Source of the DNA: Pseudorhodobacter sp. E13
Lineage (GTDB): Bacteria > Pseudomonadota > Alphaproteobacteria > Rhodobacterales > Rhodobacteraceae
DNA: 64,000 nt
Reading direction: 5' to 3'
Assembly: GCF_003991405.1 (NCBI RefSeq)
Contig: NZ_RPEN01000156.1
Span: forward strand, 62,001-126,000
The position numbers and the translations under genes are program-made. The notes below the pieces were generated by a model that saw nothing but the letters and a program-made list of their open reading frames with translations, did no database searches and was not told the DNA's origin. Of the stretch, positions 43,294 to 51,293 are shown one piece after another (positions within the stretch are counted from its first letter, which is position 1; the number at the start of each line of letters is the position of its first letter).

Positions 43294-44304
43294 ATGCCCC
43301 ACACCCAAGATGCCGCCGAACTGGTCACCGAAATCGAAGCGCTTGGCGAAAAGCTGCGCGCGGCGAAAGCCTCGATCAATCAGCGCTTCATCGGGCAGGA
43401 TACGGTGGTCGATCTGGTGCTGGCCTCGCTTCTGTGCGGCGGGCATGCGCTCCTGGTCGGGCTTCCGGGCCTTGGCAAGACGCGGCTTGTCGATACGCTG
43501 TCCACCGTCATGGGGTTGAAGGGCAACCGCATCCAGTTCACCCCCGATCTGATGCCTGCCGATATTCTCGGCTCCGAGGTGCTGGATGGGGCCGATGGCG
43601 CGCGGTCCTTCCGCTTTATCGAAGGCCCGATCTTTTGCCAGCTTTTGATGGCGGATGAGATCAACCGCGCCTCGCCCCGCACCCAATCGGCGCTGCTGCA
43701 AGCGATGCAGGAACGCGAAGTGACCATCGCGGGCCAACATCGCAAACTGGGCACGCCCTTCCATGTGCTGGCGACACAAAACCCGATTGAGCAGGAAGGC
43801 ACCTATCCGCTGCCCGAAGCGCAGCTTGACCGGTTCCTTGTGCAGGTGGATGTGCATTACCCCACCCGCGCCACCGAACGCGATATCTTGCTGGCCACCA
43901 CCGGGGCCGAAGAGGCACAGGTGCATGGCGTCTTTACCGCCGCCGAACTGTTGGCCGCGCAATCGGTGCTGCGGCGGATGCCTGTCGGCGAACAGGTGGT
44001 CGAGGCAATCCTTGACCTTGTGCGCGCCTGCCGCCCCGAGGAAGCCGAAGGTGCCGCCCTGCGCGGGCAATTGTCTTGGGGACCGGGGCCGCGTGCGGCG
44101 CAGGCCCTGATGCTGACGGTGCGCGCCCGCGCCTTGCTCGAAGGGCGTCTGGCCCCTTCGGTGGCCGATGTGGCTGCATTGGCGCGGCCCGTTCTGATCC
44201 ACCGCATGGCGCTGTCCTTTGCGGCGCGTGCGCGCGGCGAAAGCCTTGGCGGGCTGATCGACGCCACCGTCACCCGCACCTTGGGGCTAGAGGCCGCAGC
44301 GTGA
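43294..44304 (+). CDS. MoxR family AAA+ ATPase
   Basis: This 336-residue chaperone-like ATPase has Walker A GLPGLGKT about 58-65, Walker B LLMADEINRASPRTQSALLQAMQE about 113-136, sensor 1 VLATQNPIEQEGTYPLPEAQLDRF, and a C-terminal lid. MoxR proteins act with VWA-domain partners in metal insertion or envelope-stress functions. It heads an operon with DUF58, BatA/DUF4159 and VWA proteins, all linked by 1-4-base overlaps. GAGGAA precedes the ATG. Confidence 0.94.
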   Translation: MPHTQDAAELVTEIEALGEKLRAAKASINQRFIGQDTVVDLVLASLLCGGHALLVGLPGLGKTRLVDTLSTVMGLKGNRIQFTPDLMPADILGSEVLDGADGARSFRFIEGPIFCQLLMADEINRASPRTQSALLQAMQEREVTIAGQHRKLGTPFHVLATQNPIEQEGTYPLPEAQLDRFLVQVDVHYPTRATERDILLATTGAEEAQVHGVFTAAELLAAQSVLRRMPVGEQVVEAILDLVRACRPEEAEGAALRGQLSWGPGPRAAQALMLTVRARALLEGRLAPSVADVAALARPVLIHRMALSFAARARGESLGGLIDATVTRTLGLEAAA

Positions 44305-45188
44305 CCCAAACCGCCCCCCTTTCCATCGAGATGCGCGCCCGGGCCGAAAGCCTTGGCGAGGCGCTGCCCGCCCTTCTGGCGCAGGCCGAGCATCTGGCGG
44401 CCACGGTGATTCTTGGCGAACACGGTCGCCGCCGCGCCGGGATGGGGGATGAGTTCTGGCAATATCGCATGGCCCATGCCGGCGATAGCGCGTCGCAGAT
44501 CGACTGGCGGCGCTCTGCCCGGTCGGACCAGCATTTCGTGCGCGAACGCGAATGGCAGGCGGCGCAAACCGTGTCGCTTTGGGTCGATCCGGCGCGCTCC
44601 ATGCAGTTTTCGGGCGATGCGGGGCGCAGCACCAAAGCCGACCGCGCGCAGCTTCTGGCCTTGGCGCTGTCGGTGTTGTTGCTGCGCGGCGGCGAACGCG
44701 TGGGCCTGACGGGCGAGGCCGCGCGCCCCCGCGCTGGCCGGGCGCAATTGCTGCATCTGATCGACGGCATGGCCGCGCGCCAAGACGCGGCGGATTACGG
44801 CGCCCCCGAGGTATCGGGCCTGACCAGCCACAGCCGCGCTGTGTTCCTGTCAGACTTCCTTGGCGACCCGGAGGAGGTGGAAACTGCCCTTGGCATGGCC
44901 TCGGACCGGGGGGTGCGGGGGGCCTTGGTGCAAATTCTGGACCCTGCCGAAGAAGAATTCCCCTTCGATGGCCGCACGATCTTTGAGTCCATGGGCGGCA
45001 GTTTACGCCATGAAACCCTGCGCGCAGGCGATTTGCGCGCGCGCTACCTTGACCGTCTGGCGGCGCGCAAGGCACGGCTGGAAACATTGGCGCGGGCTTC
45101 GGGCTGGCATTATCTGTGCCACCATACCGGGCAATCGGCGCAATCGGCTTTGCTTTGGCTTTACGCCGCCTTGGAACGGGGGCGCTGA
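44301..45188 (+). CDS. DUF58 domain protein
   Basis: This 295-residue protein starts at GTG 44301, overlapping the moxR stop. It has the DUF58 signature GDEFWQYRMAHAGDSASQIDWRRSARSDQHFVREREWQAAQTVSLWVDPARSMQ at about 45-100, followed by a VWA-like continuation. DUF58 proteins are constant partners of MoxR ATPases. The final stop overlaps the next ATG (TGATG). Confidence 0.92.
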   Translation: MTQTAPLSIEMRARAESLGEALPALLAQAEHLAATVILGEHGRRRAGMGDEFWQYRMAHAGDSASQIDWRRSARSDQHFVREREWQAAQTVSLWVDPARSMQFSGDAGRSTKADRAQLLALALSVLLLRGGERVGLTGEAARPRAGRAQLLHLIDGMAARQDAADYGAPEVSGLTSHSRAVFLSDFLGDPEEVETALGMASDRGVRGALVQILDPAEEEFPFDGRTIFESMGGSLRHETLRAGDLRARYLDRLAARKARLETLARASGWHYLCHHTGQSAQSALLWLYAALERGR

Positions 45189-47956
45189 TGTGGATGCTTG
45201 GGCCTGTGGGCTTTACCTCTCCGCTGTTGCTTTTGGGCCTGATCGCCTTGCCTGTGCTGTGGTTGTTGTTGCGCGCGGTGCCGCCTGCACCGATCCGCCG
45301 CCGCTTTCCCGGTGTGGCCTTGCTGCTGGGCCTGAAGGATGACGAGGCGGAAACCGATAAAACCCCATGGTGGCTGCTGCTGCTGCGCATGGCGGCGATT
45401 GCGGCGGCGATCATTGGCTTTGCAGGCCCTGTGCTGAACCCCGAACAACGCGAAACCGCACAGACCGGCCCGCTTTTGGTGCTGATGGATGGGTCTTGGG
45501 CCGATGCCCGCGACTGGCCGCGCCGCCTTGACCGCGCCGCCGCGATTGTCGAAGAAGCGGGCCGCGCGGGCCGCCCCGTCGCGGTGGTCCGGCTGACGGA
45601 TGCGCCCAGCGACACCGTCTTTCAGGCCGCCAATGCGATCAGCCAACGTATGACGGGGATCACCCCGAACGCATGGGCCCCGGATTTCGGCGCTTGGGCC
45701 AACACCCTGCCTGCGGGCGATTTTTCCAGCTATTGGCTGTCAGATGGGCTGGACCATCCGGGCCGCGCCGATTTGCTGACAGCTTTGCAGGCGCGCGGGC
45801 AAGTCACCGTGTTTGAAAGCCCGCGCCCGGTGCTGGCCCTGCGCCCCGCCCGGTTTGAAGATGGCGTGATCAAACTCTCTGCCACCCGTATGCCCGCCAC
45901 CGATACTGCTGAACTGGAGCTGTCTGCCCGCGGCCTTGACCCTTCGGGGATTGAACGCGAACTGGCCCGCTTGCCCCTGACCTTCGATCAGGGCGCGGCA
46001 GAGGCCGAAGTGTCGCTGTCGCTGCCGCCCGAATTGCGCAACCGCATTTCGCGCTTTGAAATTGCGGGGGTGCGCTCTGCCGCTGCGATCAGCCTGACGG
46101 ATGACAGTTTGAAACGCCGCAAGGTGGCGCTGATTTCGGGGCAGGGCGGGGCCGAAGGTTTGCAGCTTTTGTCGCCCGCCCATTACCTGCGACAGGCCCT
46201 TGAACCCGTGGCCGAGTTGATTGATGGCAGCCTTGCCGATGTGGTGCTGGCCAATCCCGATGTGATCGTGCTGGCCGATGTCGCCACCCTTTCACCCGAT
46301 GAGGGCGAGGCGATCTGGGATTGGCTGGACAAGGGCGGTTTGCTGCTGCGCTTTGCCGGCCCACGGCTTGCCGCCTCTGATGTCAGCCGCGCGTCCGAGG
46401 ATGTGCTGATGCCCGTGCGTCTGCGCGAAGGCGGCCGCAATGTCGGCGGCGCAATGAGTTGGGGGGAGCCGAAAAACCTTGCCCCCTTTGCCGAAGGCTC
46501 GCCCTTTTACGGGCTGACGATCCCTCAGGATGTGACCGTATCGGCGCAGGTGCTGGCCCAGCCAGACCCGGAACTGGCCACCCGCACCATTGCCGCGCTG
46601 GCCGATGGCACGCCTTTGGTGACGCGCAAGCCGGTGGGGCAGGGGCAGGTGGTGCTGTTCCATGTCACCGCCAATGCCGAATGGTCCAGCCTGCCGCTGT
46701 CGGGTCTGTTTGTGCAGATGCTGGAACGGATGGCGGTCTCCACCCGCCCCGCTGCCCCCGATGCCGCCGATCTGGAAGGCCAGACTTGGGTGCCGCAGGT
46801 CGCCCTGGATGCCTTTGGCCGTCTGGGTGAGGCGGGCGAGGTGGCAGGCGTCGATGGCGCGGTGCTGGCCGCGGGTCTGGCCACTGGCCCCTCGCTCAGC
46901 TTGCCGCCGGGGCTTTACGCGGGAGAGGATCGTCGGATCGCCTTGAATATCATCAATGCCGAAACCCGTTTGCAAGCCGCCGAATGGCCCGCAAACGTTT
47001 TGCGCGAAGGGTTGGATGTGCAAACCGAACAAGCCTTGAAGGGCACCGCCTTGGCGACCGCCTTGTCGCTGCTGCTGGTCGATGTGTTGGCGGCCCTTGC
47101 CTTGTCGGGGCGCTTGTTGGGCAGCCTTCGGGGCACGGCGGTCTTGGGCTTTGCGCTGCTGCTGCTGGCGGCACCGGATGGGCTGCGCGCACAGGACGCC
47201 GCCGATCTGCGCGCGATCGAGGCGACGAATGCGGTGCGGCTGGGCTATATCCTGACGGGCGATGCCCGCATTGACGCGATATCCGAGGCCGGGTTGCGCG
47301 GTTTGGGCCAGCGCCTGTTCGAACGCACGACGATTGAACCTGCAAGCCCGCTGTCGGTCGATCTGGAACGCGATGATCTGCTGTTCTTTCCCTTCCTTTA
47401 CTGGCCCATCACCGCCGATCAAACCGCCCCATCGGCGGCGGCCTATGCCAAGCTGAACCGCTATCTGCGCACGGGCGGGATGATCTTGTTCGATACGCGC
47501 GATGGCGACGTGTCCGGCACGGGCCAGACGCCTGAGGCGCGGCGCTTGCAATTGTTGGCCGCCCCTTTGGATATTCCGCCGCTGGATATCCTGCCCGATG
47601 ACCATGTGCTGACCCGCAGCTTCTATCTTTTGCAAGATTTCCCCGGCCGCCACACCCATCGTGACCTCTGGGTCGAGGCCGCGCCCCCCGATGCCGAACT
47701 GGCCGAAGGGATGCCGTTTCGCAACCTCAATGACGGTGTGACCCCGGTGGTGATTGGTGGCAATGACTGGGCGGCGGCTTGGGCGCTGGATGAAAGCGGC
47801 GCACCGATGTTTCCCATCGGGCGCGGCTATGCCGGGGAACGCCAGCGCGAGATTGCAACGCGCTTTGGCATCAACCTGATCATGCATGTGCTGACGGGTA
47901 ATTATAAATCCGATCAGGTGCATGTGCCTGCGCTGCTGGAAAGGTTGGGCCAATGA
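45188..47956 (+). CDS. BatA-type membrane protein with DUF4159 C-terminal domain
   Basis: The 922-residue protein begins with a BatA-like membrane segment (MWMLGPVGFTSPLLLLGLIALPVLWLLL, then WWLLLLRMAAIAAAIIGFAGPVL about 60-85). A VWA-like region follows, whose metal motif is degenerate (LMDGSWAD instead of DxSxS). After a glutamine-amidotransferase-like region there are one to two more helices near 620-680 and a C-terminal DUF4159 domain (RLGYILTGDARIDAISEAGLRGLGQRL, LYWPI, RYLRTGGMILFDTRDGD). It is inner-membrane anchored with periplasmic and/or cytosolic domains. Its role with MoxR is unknown; envelope stress tolerance is the usual guess. Confidence 0.88.
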   Translation: MWMLGPVGFTSPLLLLGLIALPVLWLLLRAVPPAPIRRRFPGVALLLGLKDDEAETDKTPWWLLLLRMAAIAAAIIGFAGPVLNPEQRETAQTGPLLVLMDGSWADARDWPRRLDRAAAIVEEAGRAGRPVAVVRLTDAPSDTVFQAANAISQRMTGITPNAWAPDFGAWANTLPAGDFSSYWLSDGLDHPGRADLLTALQARGQVTVFESPRPVLALRPARFEDGVIKLSATRMPATDTAELELSARGLDPSGIERELARLPLTFDQGAAEAEVSLSLPPELRNRISRFEIAGVRSAAAISLTDDSLKRRKVALISGQGGAEGLQLLSPAHYLRQALEPVAELIDGSLADVVLANPDVIVLADVATLSPDEGEAIWDWLDKGGLLLRFAGPRLAASDVSRASEDVLMPVRLREGGRNVGGAMSWGEPKNLAPFAEGSPFYGLTIPQDVTVSAQVLAQPDPELATRTIAALADGTPLVTRKPVGQGQVVLFHVTANAEWSSLPLSGLFVQMLERMAVSTRPAAPDAADLEGQTWVPQVALDAFGRLGEAGEVAGVDGAVLAAGLATGPSLSLPPGLYAGEDRRIALNIINAETRLQAAEWPANVLREGLDVQTEQALKGTALATALSLLLVDVLAALALSGRLLGSLRGTAVLGFALLLLAAPDGLRAQDAADLRAIEATNAVRLGYILTGDARIDAISEAGLRGLGQRLFERTTIEPASPLSVDLERDDLLFFPFLYWPITADQTAPSAAAYAKLNRYLRTGGMILFDTRDGDVSGTGQTPEARRLQLLAAPLDIPPLDILPDDHVLTRSFYLLQDFPGRHTHRDLWVEAAPPDAELAEGMPFRNLNDGVTPVVIGGNDWAAAWALDESGAPMFPIGRGYAGERQREIATRFGINLIMHVLTGNYKSDQVHVPALLERLGQ

Positions 47957-50028
47957 CCGGAACGCTGATCTTTGATCCGCTGATCCCGATGTTGGCGCTT
48001 TATGTGCTGGCAGGGGTGGCGTTGCTGATCGTGGGCTTTGCGCTGATCCGCAGGCTGTCTGGTTGGGCCCTGCGCGGGCTTGGGGCTTTGGCGCTGTTGG
48101 CGGCGCTTGCCAACCCGGCCTTGCAGCGCGAAGACCGCGAGCCCTTGTCCGATATCGTCATCGCGGTGGTCGATGAAAGCGCAAGCCAGCGCATCGGCAA
48201 CCGCCCCGACCAAGCTGCCGCCGCGCTTGCCACCGTGCAGGCCGAAGTGGCCGCCTTGCCCAACACCGAACTGCGCATCCTGCGGCTGGGCGATGGGGAC
48301 GGCGACAGCGGCACCCAGTTGATGACCGCATTGTCCGAGGCGCTGGCCGAAGAACCCCGCGCGCGTGTGGCCGGGGCCATCCTGATCACCGATGGGCAGG
48401 CGCATGACCTTACCCTCGCCCCCAACCTGCCCGCGCCTCTGCATGTGCTGCTGACCGGCGAAGCGCAGGATTGGGACCGCCGCCTGATCGTCAAGAACGC
48501 GCCTGCCTTTGCCATTCTGGGCGAACCCGTCACCTTGACCCTGCGCATTGACGATCAAGGCGCTGTGCCCGCCGATATCGCAGGCTCTGCCATGATTTCC
48601 ATCGCGATTGATGGTGAAGAGCCGCAATCCTACCGCGTCCCGGTGGGCGAGGATTTGGAACTGCCCGTCACCCTGCCGCATGGCGGCATGAATGTGCTGC
48701 AATTTCAGGTAGCGGTGACAGAGGGCGAGTTGACAGACCGCAACAACGCCGCCGTGGTGCAGATCAACGGCGTGCGCGACCGCCTTCGCGTGCTGCTGGT
48801 GTCGGGCGAACCCCATGCCGGCGAGCGTGTCTGGCGCAACCTGCTGAAATCTGACCCTTCGGTCGATCTGGTGCATTTCACCATCCTGCGCCCGCCGGAA
48901 AAGCAAGACGGGATTCCGGTCAGCGAACTGTCCTTGATCGCCTTTCCCACCCGCGAATTGTTCGTGGAAAAGATTGATGAGTTTGATCTGATCATCTTTG
49001 ACCGCTACCGCCTGCGCGGCATCCTGCCGAATGCCTATCTGCACAATGTCCGTGACTATGTGAAACGCGGCGGCACCGTGCTGGTGGCGGCTGGGCCGGA
49101 ATTTGGCTCCGCCGACAGTCTGTGGCGCTCCTCATTAGGAGAGATCATGCCGGTAGAGGCGACGAGCCGGGTGTTTGAGCAGGGCTATAAGCCCGAGCTG
49201 ACGGAATTGGGCAAGCGCCACCCCGTCACCGAAGGGCTGGACAAGCTTGCGCCCGAAGGCGGCTGGGGCCGCTGGTTCCGCCAGATCGGGCTGACGCAAA
49301 CTTCGGGACAGGCGGTGATGTCGGGGATTGATGGGTCACCCTTGCTGGTGCTGGACCGGGTAGACGAAGGCCGCATCGCTGTGATGGGGTCAGACCATAT
49401 GTGGCTTTGGGGCCGTGGCTATGAAGGCGGCGGGCCGCAGTTGGAATTGCTGCGCCGCCTTGCGCATTGGATGATGAAAGAGCCGGAACTGGAGGAGGAG
49501 GCGCTGGTCGCCTCGGCCAATGGTCAACGGCTGACGGTGACGCGCCGCACGATTGGCGAGGCCCCCGGCCCGGTGACAATCACCGCGCCGGATGGCAGCA
49601 CGACTGACCTTGTGATGCCGGAAATCGCGCCGGGCCGCTATTCGGCGCAATATGACGCGCCGGAAATGGGGCTTTACAAACTGGTGCAGGGGGATTTGTC
49701 CACCGTCATGGCGCTTGGCCCCTCGGCCCCGAAAGAGTTTGAGGAAACCATTGCCAGCGGTGACAAGCTGGCGCCCTTTGTCGCCCCGATGCGCGGCGGG
49801 ATTTTGCGGCTGGAAGACGGTGCGCCGGATATCCGCAGCGTGGGTGAAGGCCGCGTGGCGGCAGGGCGCGGTTGGATCGGCATCACCCCGCGCGGGGCTT
49901 ACCTGACGCAAGATATCCGCGTGGCTCCGGTTTTGCCCGGATGGGTCTGGCTGCTGCTGGCGGCAGGTTTCGCGCTGGCGGCATGGCTGGTGGAAGGGCG
50001 GCGCGGCGCGAAAACAAAACCGGTTTAG
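47953..50028 (+). CDS. Large membrane protein with VWA and class I glutamine-amidotransferase-like domains
   Basis: This 691-residue protein has two N-terminal helices (PLIPMLALYVLAGVALLIVGFAL, LRGLGALALLAALANPAL) and a VWA-like region with an intact MIDAS start DESAS (about residue 73). A GATase1-like domain lies about 270-500 (LRVLLVSGEPHAGERVWRNLL, YVKRGGTVLVAAGPEF, GRIAVMGSDHMWLW), and a C-terminal helix (VLPGWVWLLLAAGFALAAWLV) comes near 665. The amidotransferase catalytic Cys is not apparent, so that domain is probably structural. It is coupled to the DUF4159 gene by 4 bases and ends the MoxR operon. Confidence 0.85.
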   Translation: MTGTLIFDPLIPMLALYVLAGVALLIVGFALIRRLSGWALRGLGALALLAALANPALQREDREPLSDIVIAVVDESASQRIGNRPDQAAAALATVQAEVAALPNTELRILRLGDGDGDSGTQLMTALSEALAEEPRARVAGAILITDGQAHDLTLAPNLPAPLHVLLTGEAQDWDRRLIVKNAPAFAILGEPVTLTLRIDDQGAVPADIAGSAMISIAIDGEEPQSYRVPVGEDLELPVTLPHGGMNVLQFQVAVTEGELTDRNNAAVVQINGVRDRLRVLLVSGEPHAGERVWRNLLKSDPSVDLVHFTILRPPEKQDGIPVSELSLIAFPTRELFVEKIDEFDLIIFDRYRLRGILPNAYLHNVRDYVKRGGTVLVAAGPEFGSADSLWRSSLGEIMPVEATSRVFEQGYKPELTELGKRHPVTEGLDKLAPEGGWGRWFRQIGLTQTSGQAVMSGIDGSPLLVLDRVDEGRIAVMGSDHMWLWGRGYEGGGPQLELLRRLAHWMMKEPELEEEALVASANGQRLTVTRRTIGEAPGPVTITAPDGSTTDLVMPEIAPGRYSAQYDAPEMGLYKLVQGDLSTVMALGPSAPKEFEETIASGDKLAPFVAPMRGGILRLEDGAPDIRSVGEGRVAAGRGWIGITPRGAYLTQDIRVAPVLPGWVWLLLAAGFALAAWLVEGRRGAKTKPV

Positions 50029-50041
50029 CGGGGGGCTTGCG

Positions 50042-50395
50042 TCAGCGCGGCAAGTCCACCCGCAGCGCCGTATCGGCCCATCCATCGACCAGACAGCGCG
50101 CGCGGATCATGACATGGTCCAGCCCTGCGGGGATGGCGACCCCATTCAGCGACCGGGTGAAGGGCTGTTCGTTTTCATGCGGATGCAGCAACACGCGCAG
50201 GCCAAGGCTGGTGCCATCGGGGGCCAGCACCTCCCACGCGTCGGCATAATGGTCCCACCCGGTGTCGGGGTGGCGCAGGGTGACATCAAAGCGCCAAGCC
50301 GCGCCGGATGGCGTGGCGGTTGCCGCCTCTATCACAGGCGGGTCGGCAAGGGTGGGGCTGGCGCACAGCGCGAGCAAGGGCAACAGGAAGCGCAT
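50042..50395 (-). CDS. Small exported protein of unknown function
   Basis: The 117-residue protein has a signal peptide (MRFLLPLLALCASPTLADPP) and a beta-rich domain (AWRFDVTLRHPDTGWDHYADAWEVLAPDGT, LHPHENEQPFTRSL, HVMIRARCLVDGW). I recognise no named family, though similar small periplasmic proteins with this HPDTGWDHYAD motif are, to my recollection, common in Rhodobacterales. ATG 50395 is chosen for the signal peptide; the longer reading to 50473 would hide it. It converges with the MoxR operon, 13 bases away. Confidence 0.75.
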   Translation of the reverse strand: MRFLLPLLALCASPTLADPPVIEAATATPSGAAWRFDVTLRHPDTGWDHYADAWEVLAPDGTSLGLRVLLHPHENEQPFTRSLNGVAIPAGLDHVMIRARCLVDGWADTALRVDLPR

Positions 50396-50432
50396 GCGGC
50401 CAAGTGTGCCGCAAAGGGGCGGCCCGCGCAAA

Positions 50433-51131
50433 TCACCGATGCGTGCCCTTGCGGATAATCTCACGCGAGGCACTGACGAATTCGCGCCGCAGCAGCACCG
50501 AAGCGGTGATCAGCGCGGTCACGATCAGGCCCGCCGGCCCCAGCAGCCAGCCCAAAGCCCCCAGCGCGAAATAGATCGACCGCAGCCCCCTGTTGAAGCT
50601 GCGCGCCGCGGTGATGTTGATCTCGGCTGCGTCTGCGGCCCGGGAATAGGCGTCTTTGTGGTCCGGCTCATTCGGAACTGCCGCCATCAGGATCGTGCAA
50701 TAGCCAAACAGCCGATGCGCCCAGATGAATTTCAGCAAGGCATTGGCAATGAACAGCAAAACCAGCCCGACTTTCAGCTCCAGCACCACGCCTTGTGCGT
50801 CCAGCGTCAGGTCGGCGGCCAGCATATCCAGCCGCTCCCGGTTGCCGATCACCGCAATGCCGCCGCCCAGCGTGATCATGCAGGCCGAGGCGAAAAAGGC
50901 GGTGCCTTGGCGCAGGCTGTCGACCACGGTGGCGTCAAAGATACGGGGCTGACGGGTGACGAATTGCGCCATCCAGTCGCGGCGATATTGCATCATCAGC
51001 ACCGTGACCGAGGGGCGTGACGCAGGGGGATGTTCGACAATCCAGCCGATGAACAGCGCGCAGAACATCAGCACAGCCACCGCGCCGAAATCCCAAGGCG
51101 TGAAAGCGGAAAGCATTTGGGGCATGGTCAT
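50433..51131 (-). CDS. DUF599 membrane protein
   Basis: The 232-residue protein has four transmembrane segments and the DUF599 patterns SVTVLMMQYRRDWMAQFVTRQPRIFDATVVDSLRQGTAFFASACMITLGGGIA, LKFIWAHRLFGYCTILMAAVPN and AARSFNRGLRSIYFALGALGWLLGP. The function is unknown. ATG 51131 or 51125 may be the start; TTG 51134 is less likely. It is divergent from glcD across a region with an AT-rich promoter. Confidence 0.85.
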   Translation of the reverse strand: MTMPQMLSAFTPWDFGAVAVLMFCALFIGWIVEHPPASRPSVTVLMMQYRRDWMAQFVTRQPRIFDATVVDSLRQGTAFFASACMITLGGGIAVIGNRERLDMLAADLTLDAQGVVLELKVGLVLLFIANALLKFIWAHRLFGYCTILMAAVPNEPDHKDAYSRAADAAEINITAARSFNRGLRSIYFALGALGWLLGPAGLIVTALITASVLLRREFVSASREIIRKGTHR

Positions 51132-51214
51132 CAAGGGGCCTGTCGTTTGAAATCTGCACTGTTGCCCATGGGCTTAGCCTGTATCCGGGGCGGCAGGAAA
51201 GGCAATATCGGGCT

Positions 51215-51246
51215 GCGACATGGAAACGCTTGCTTGATGGTATAAT
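51215..51246 (+). promoter_or_regulatory. Candidate glcD promoter (TATAAT)
   Basis: A perfect -10 hexamer TATAAT lies at 51241-51246 in an AT-rich island, with a possible but widely spaced -35 (GCGACA, 51215-51220, 20 bases away). The adjoining TTGGT-N11-ACCA site starts on its last base, so a bound regulator would cover the promoter. The -10 is convincing and the -35 is weak. Confidence 0.45.
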
Positions 51247-51265
51247 TGGTTATATAAATTTACCA
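51246..51265. promoter_or_regulatory. TTGGT-N11-ACCA operator upstream of glcD
   Basis: TTGGT (51246-51250), eleven bases, then ACCA (51262-51265). The same half-sites with the same spacing form the palindrome before the gntR gene at 30.2 kb. It lies 28 bases before the glcD start and directly follows a TATAAT box. GntR/FadR-type binding is inferred. Confidence 0.55.
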
Positions 51266-51293
51266 GTTGAGCCATATGGGGAGGGCGCGCGCC

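Noticed and set aside
46292-47953. A 553-codon minus-strand open frame inside the DUF4159 gene
   Set aside because: It is antisense to a long, motif-bearing gene in a continuous operon.
43294-50028. MoxR-VWA operon considered as an anti-phage or ternary (MoxR-vWA-effector) conflict system
   Set aside because: No effector domain is present, and the DUF58/DUF4159 arrangement is a widespread housekeeping-type locus in alphaproteobacteria.
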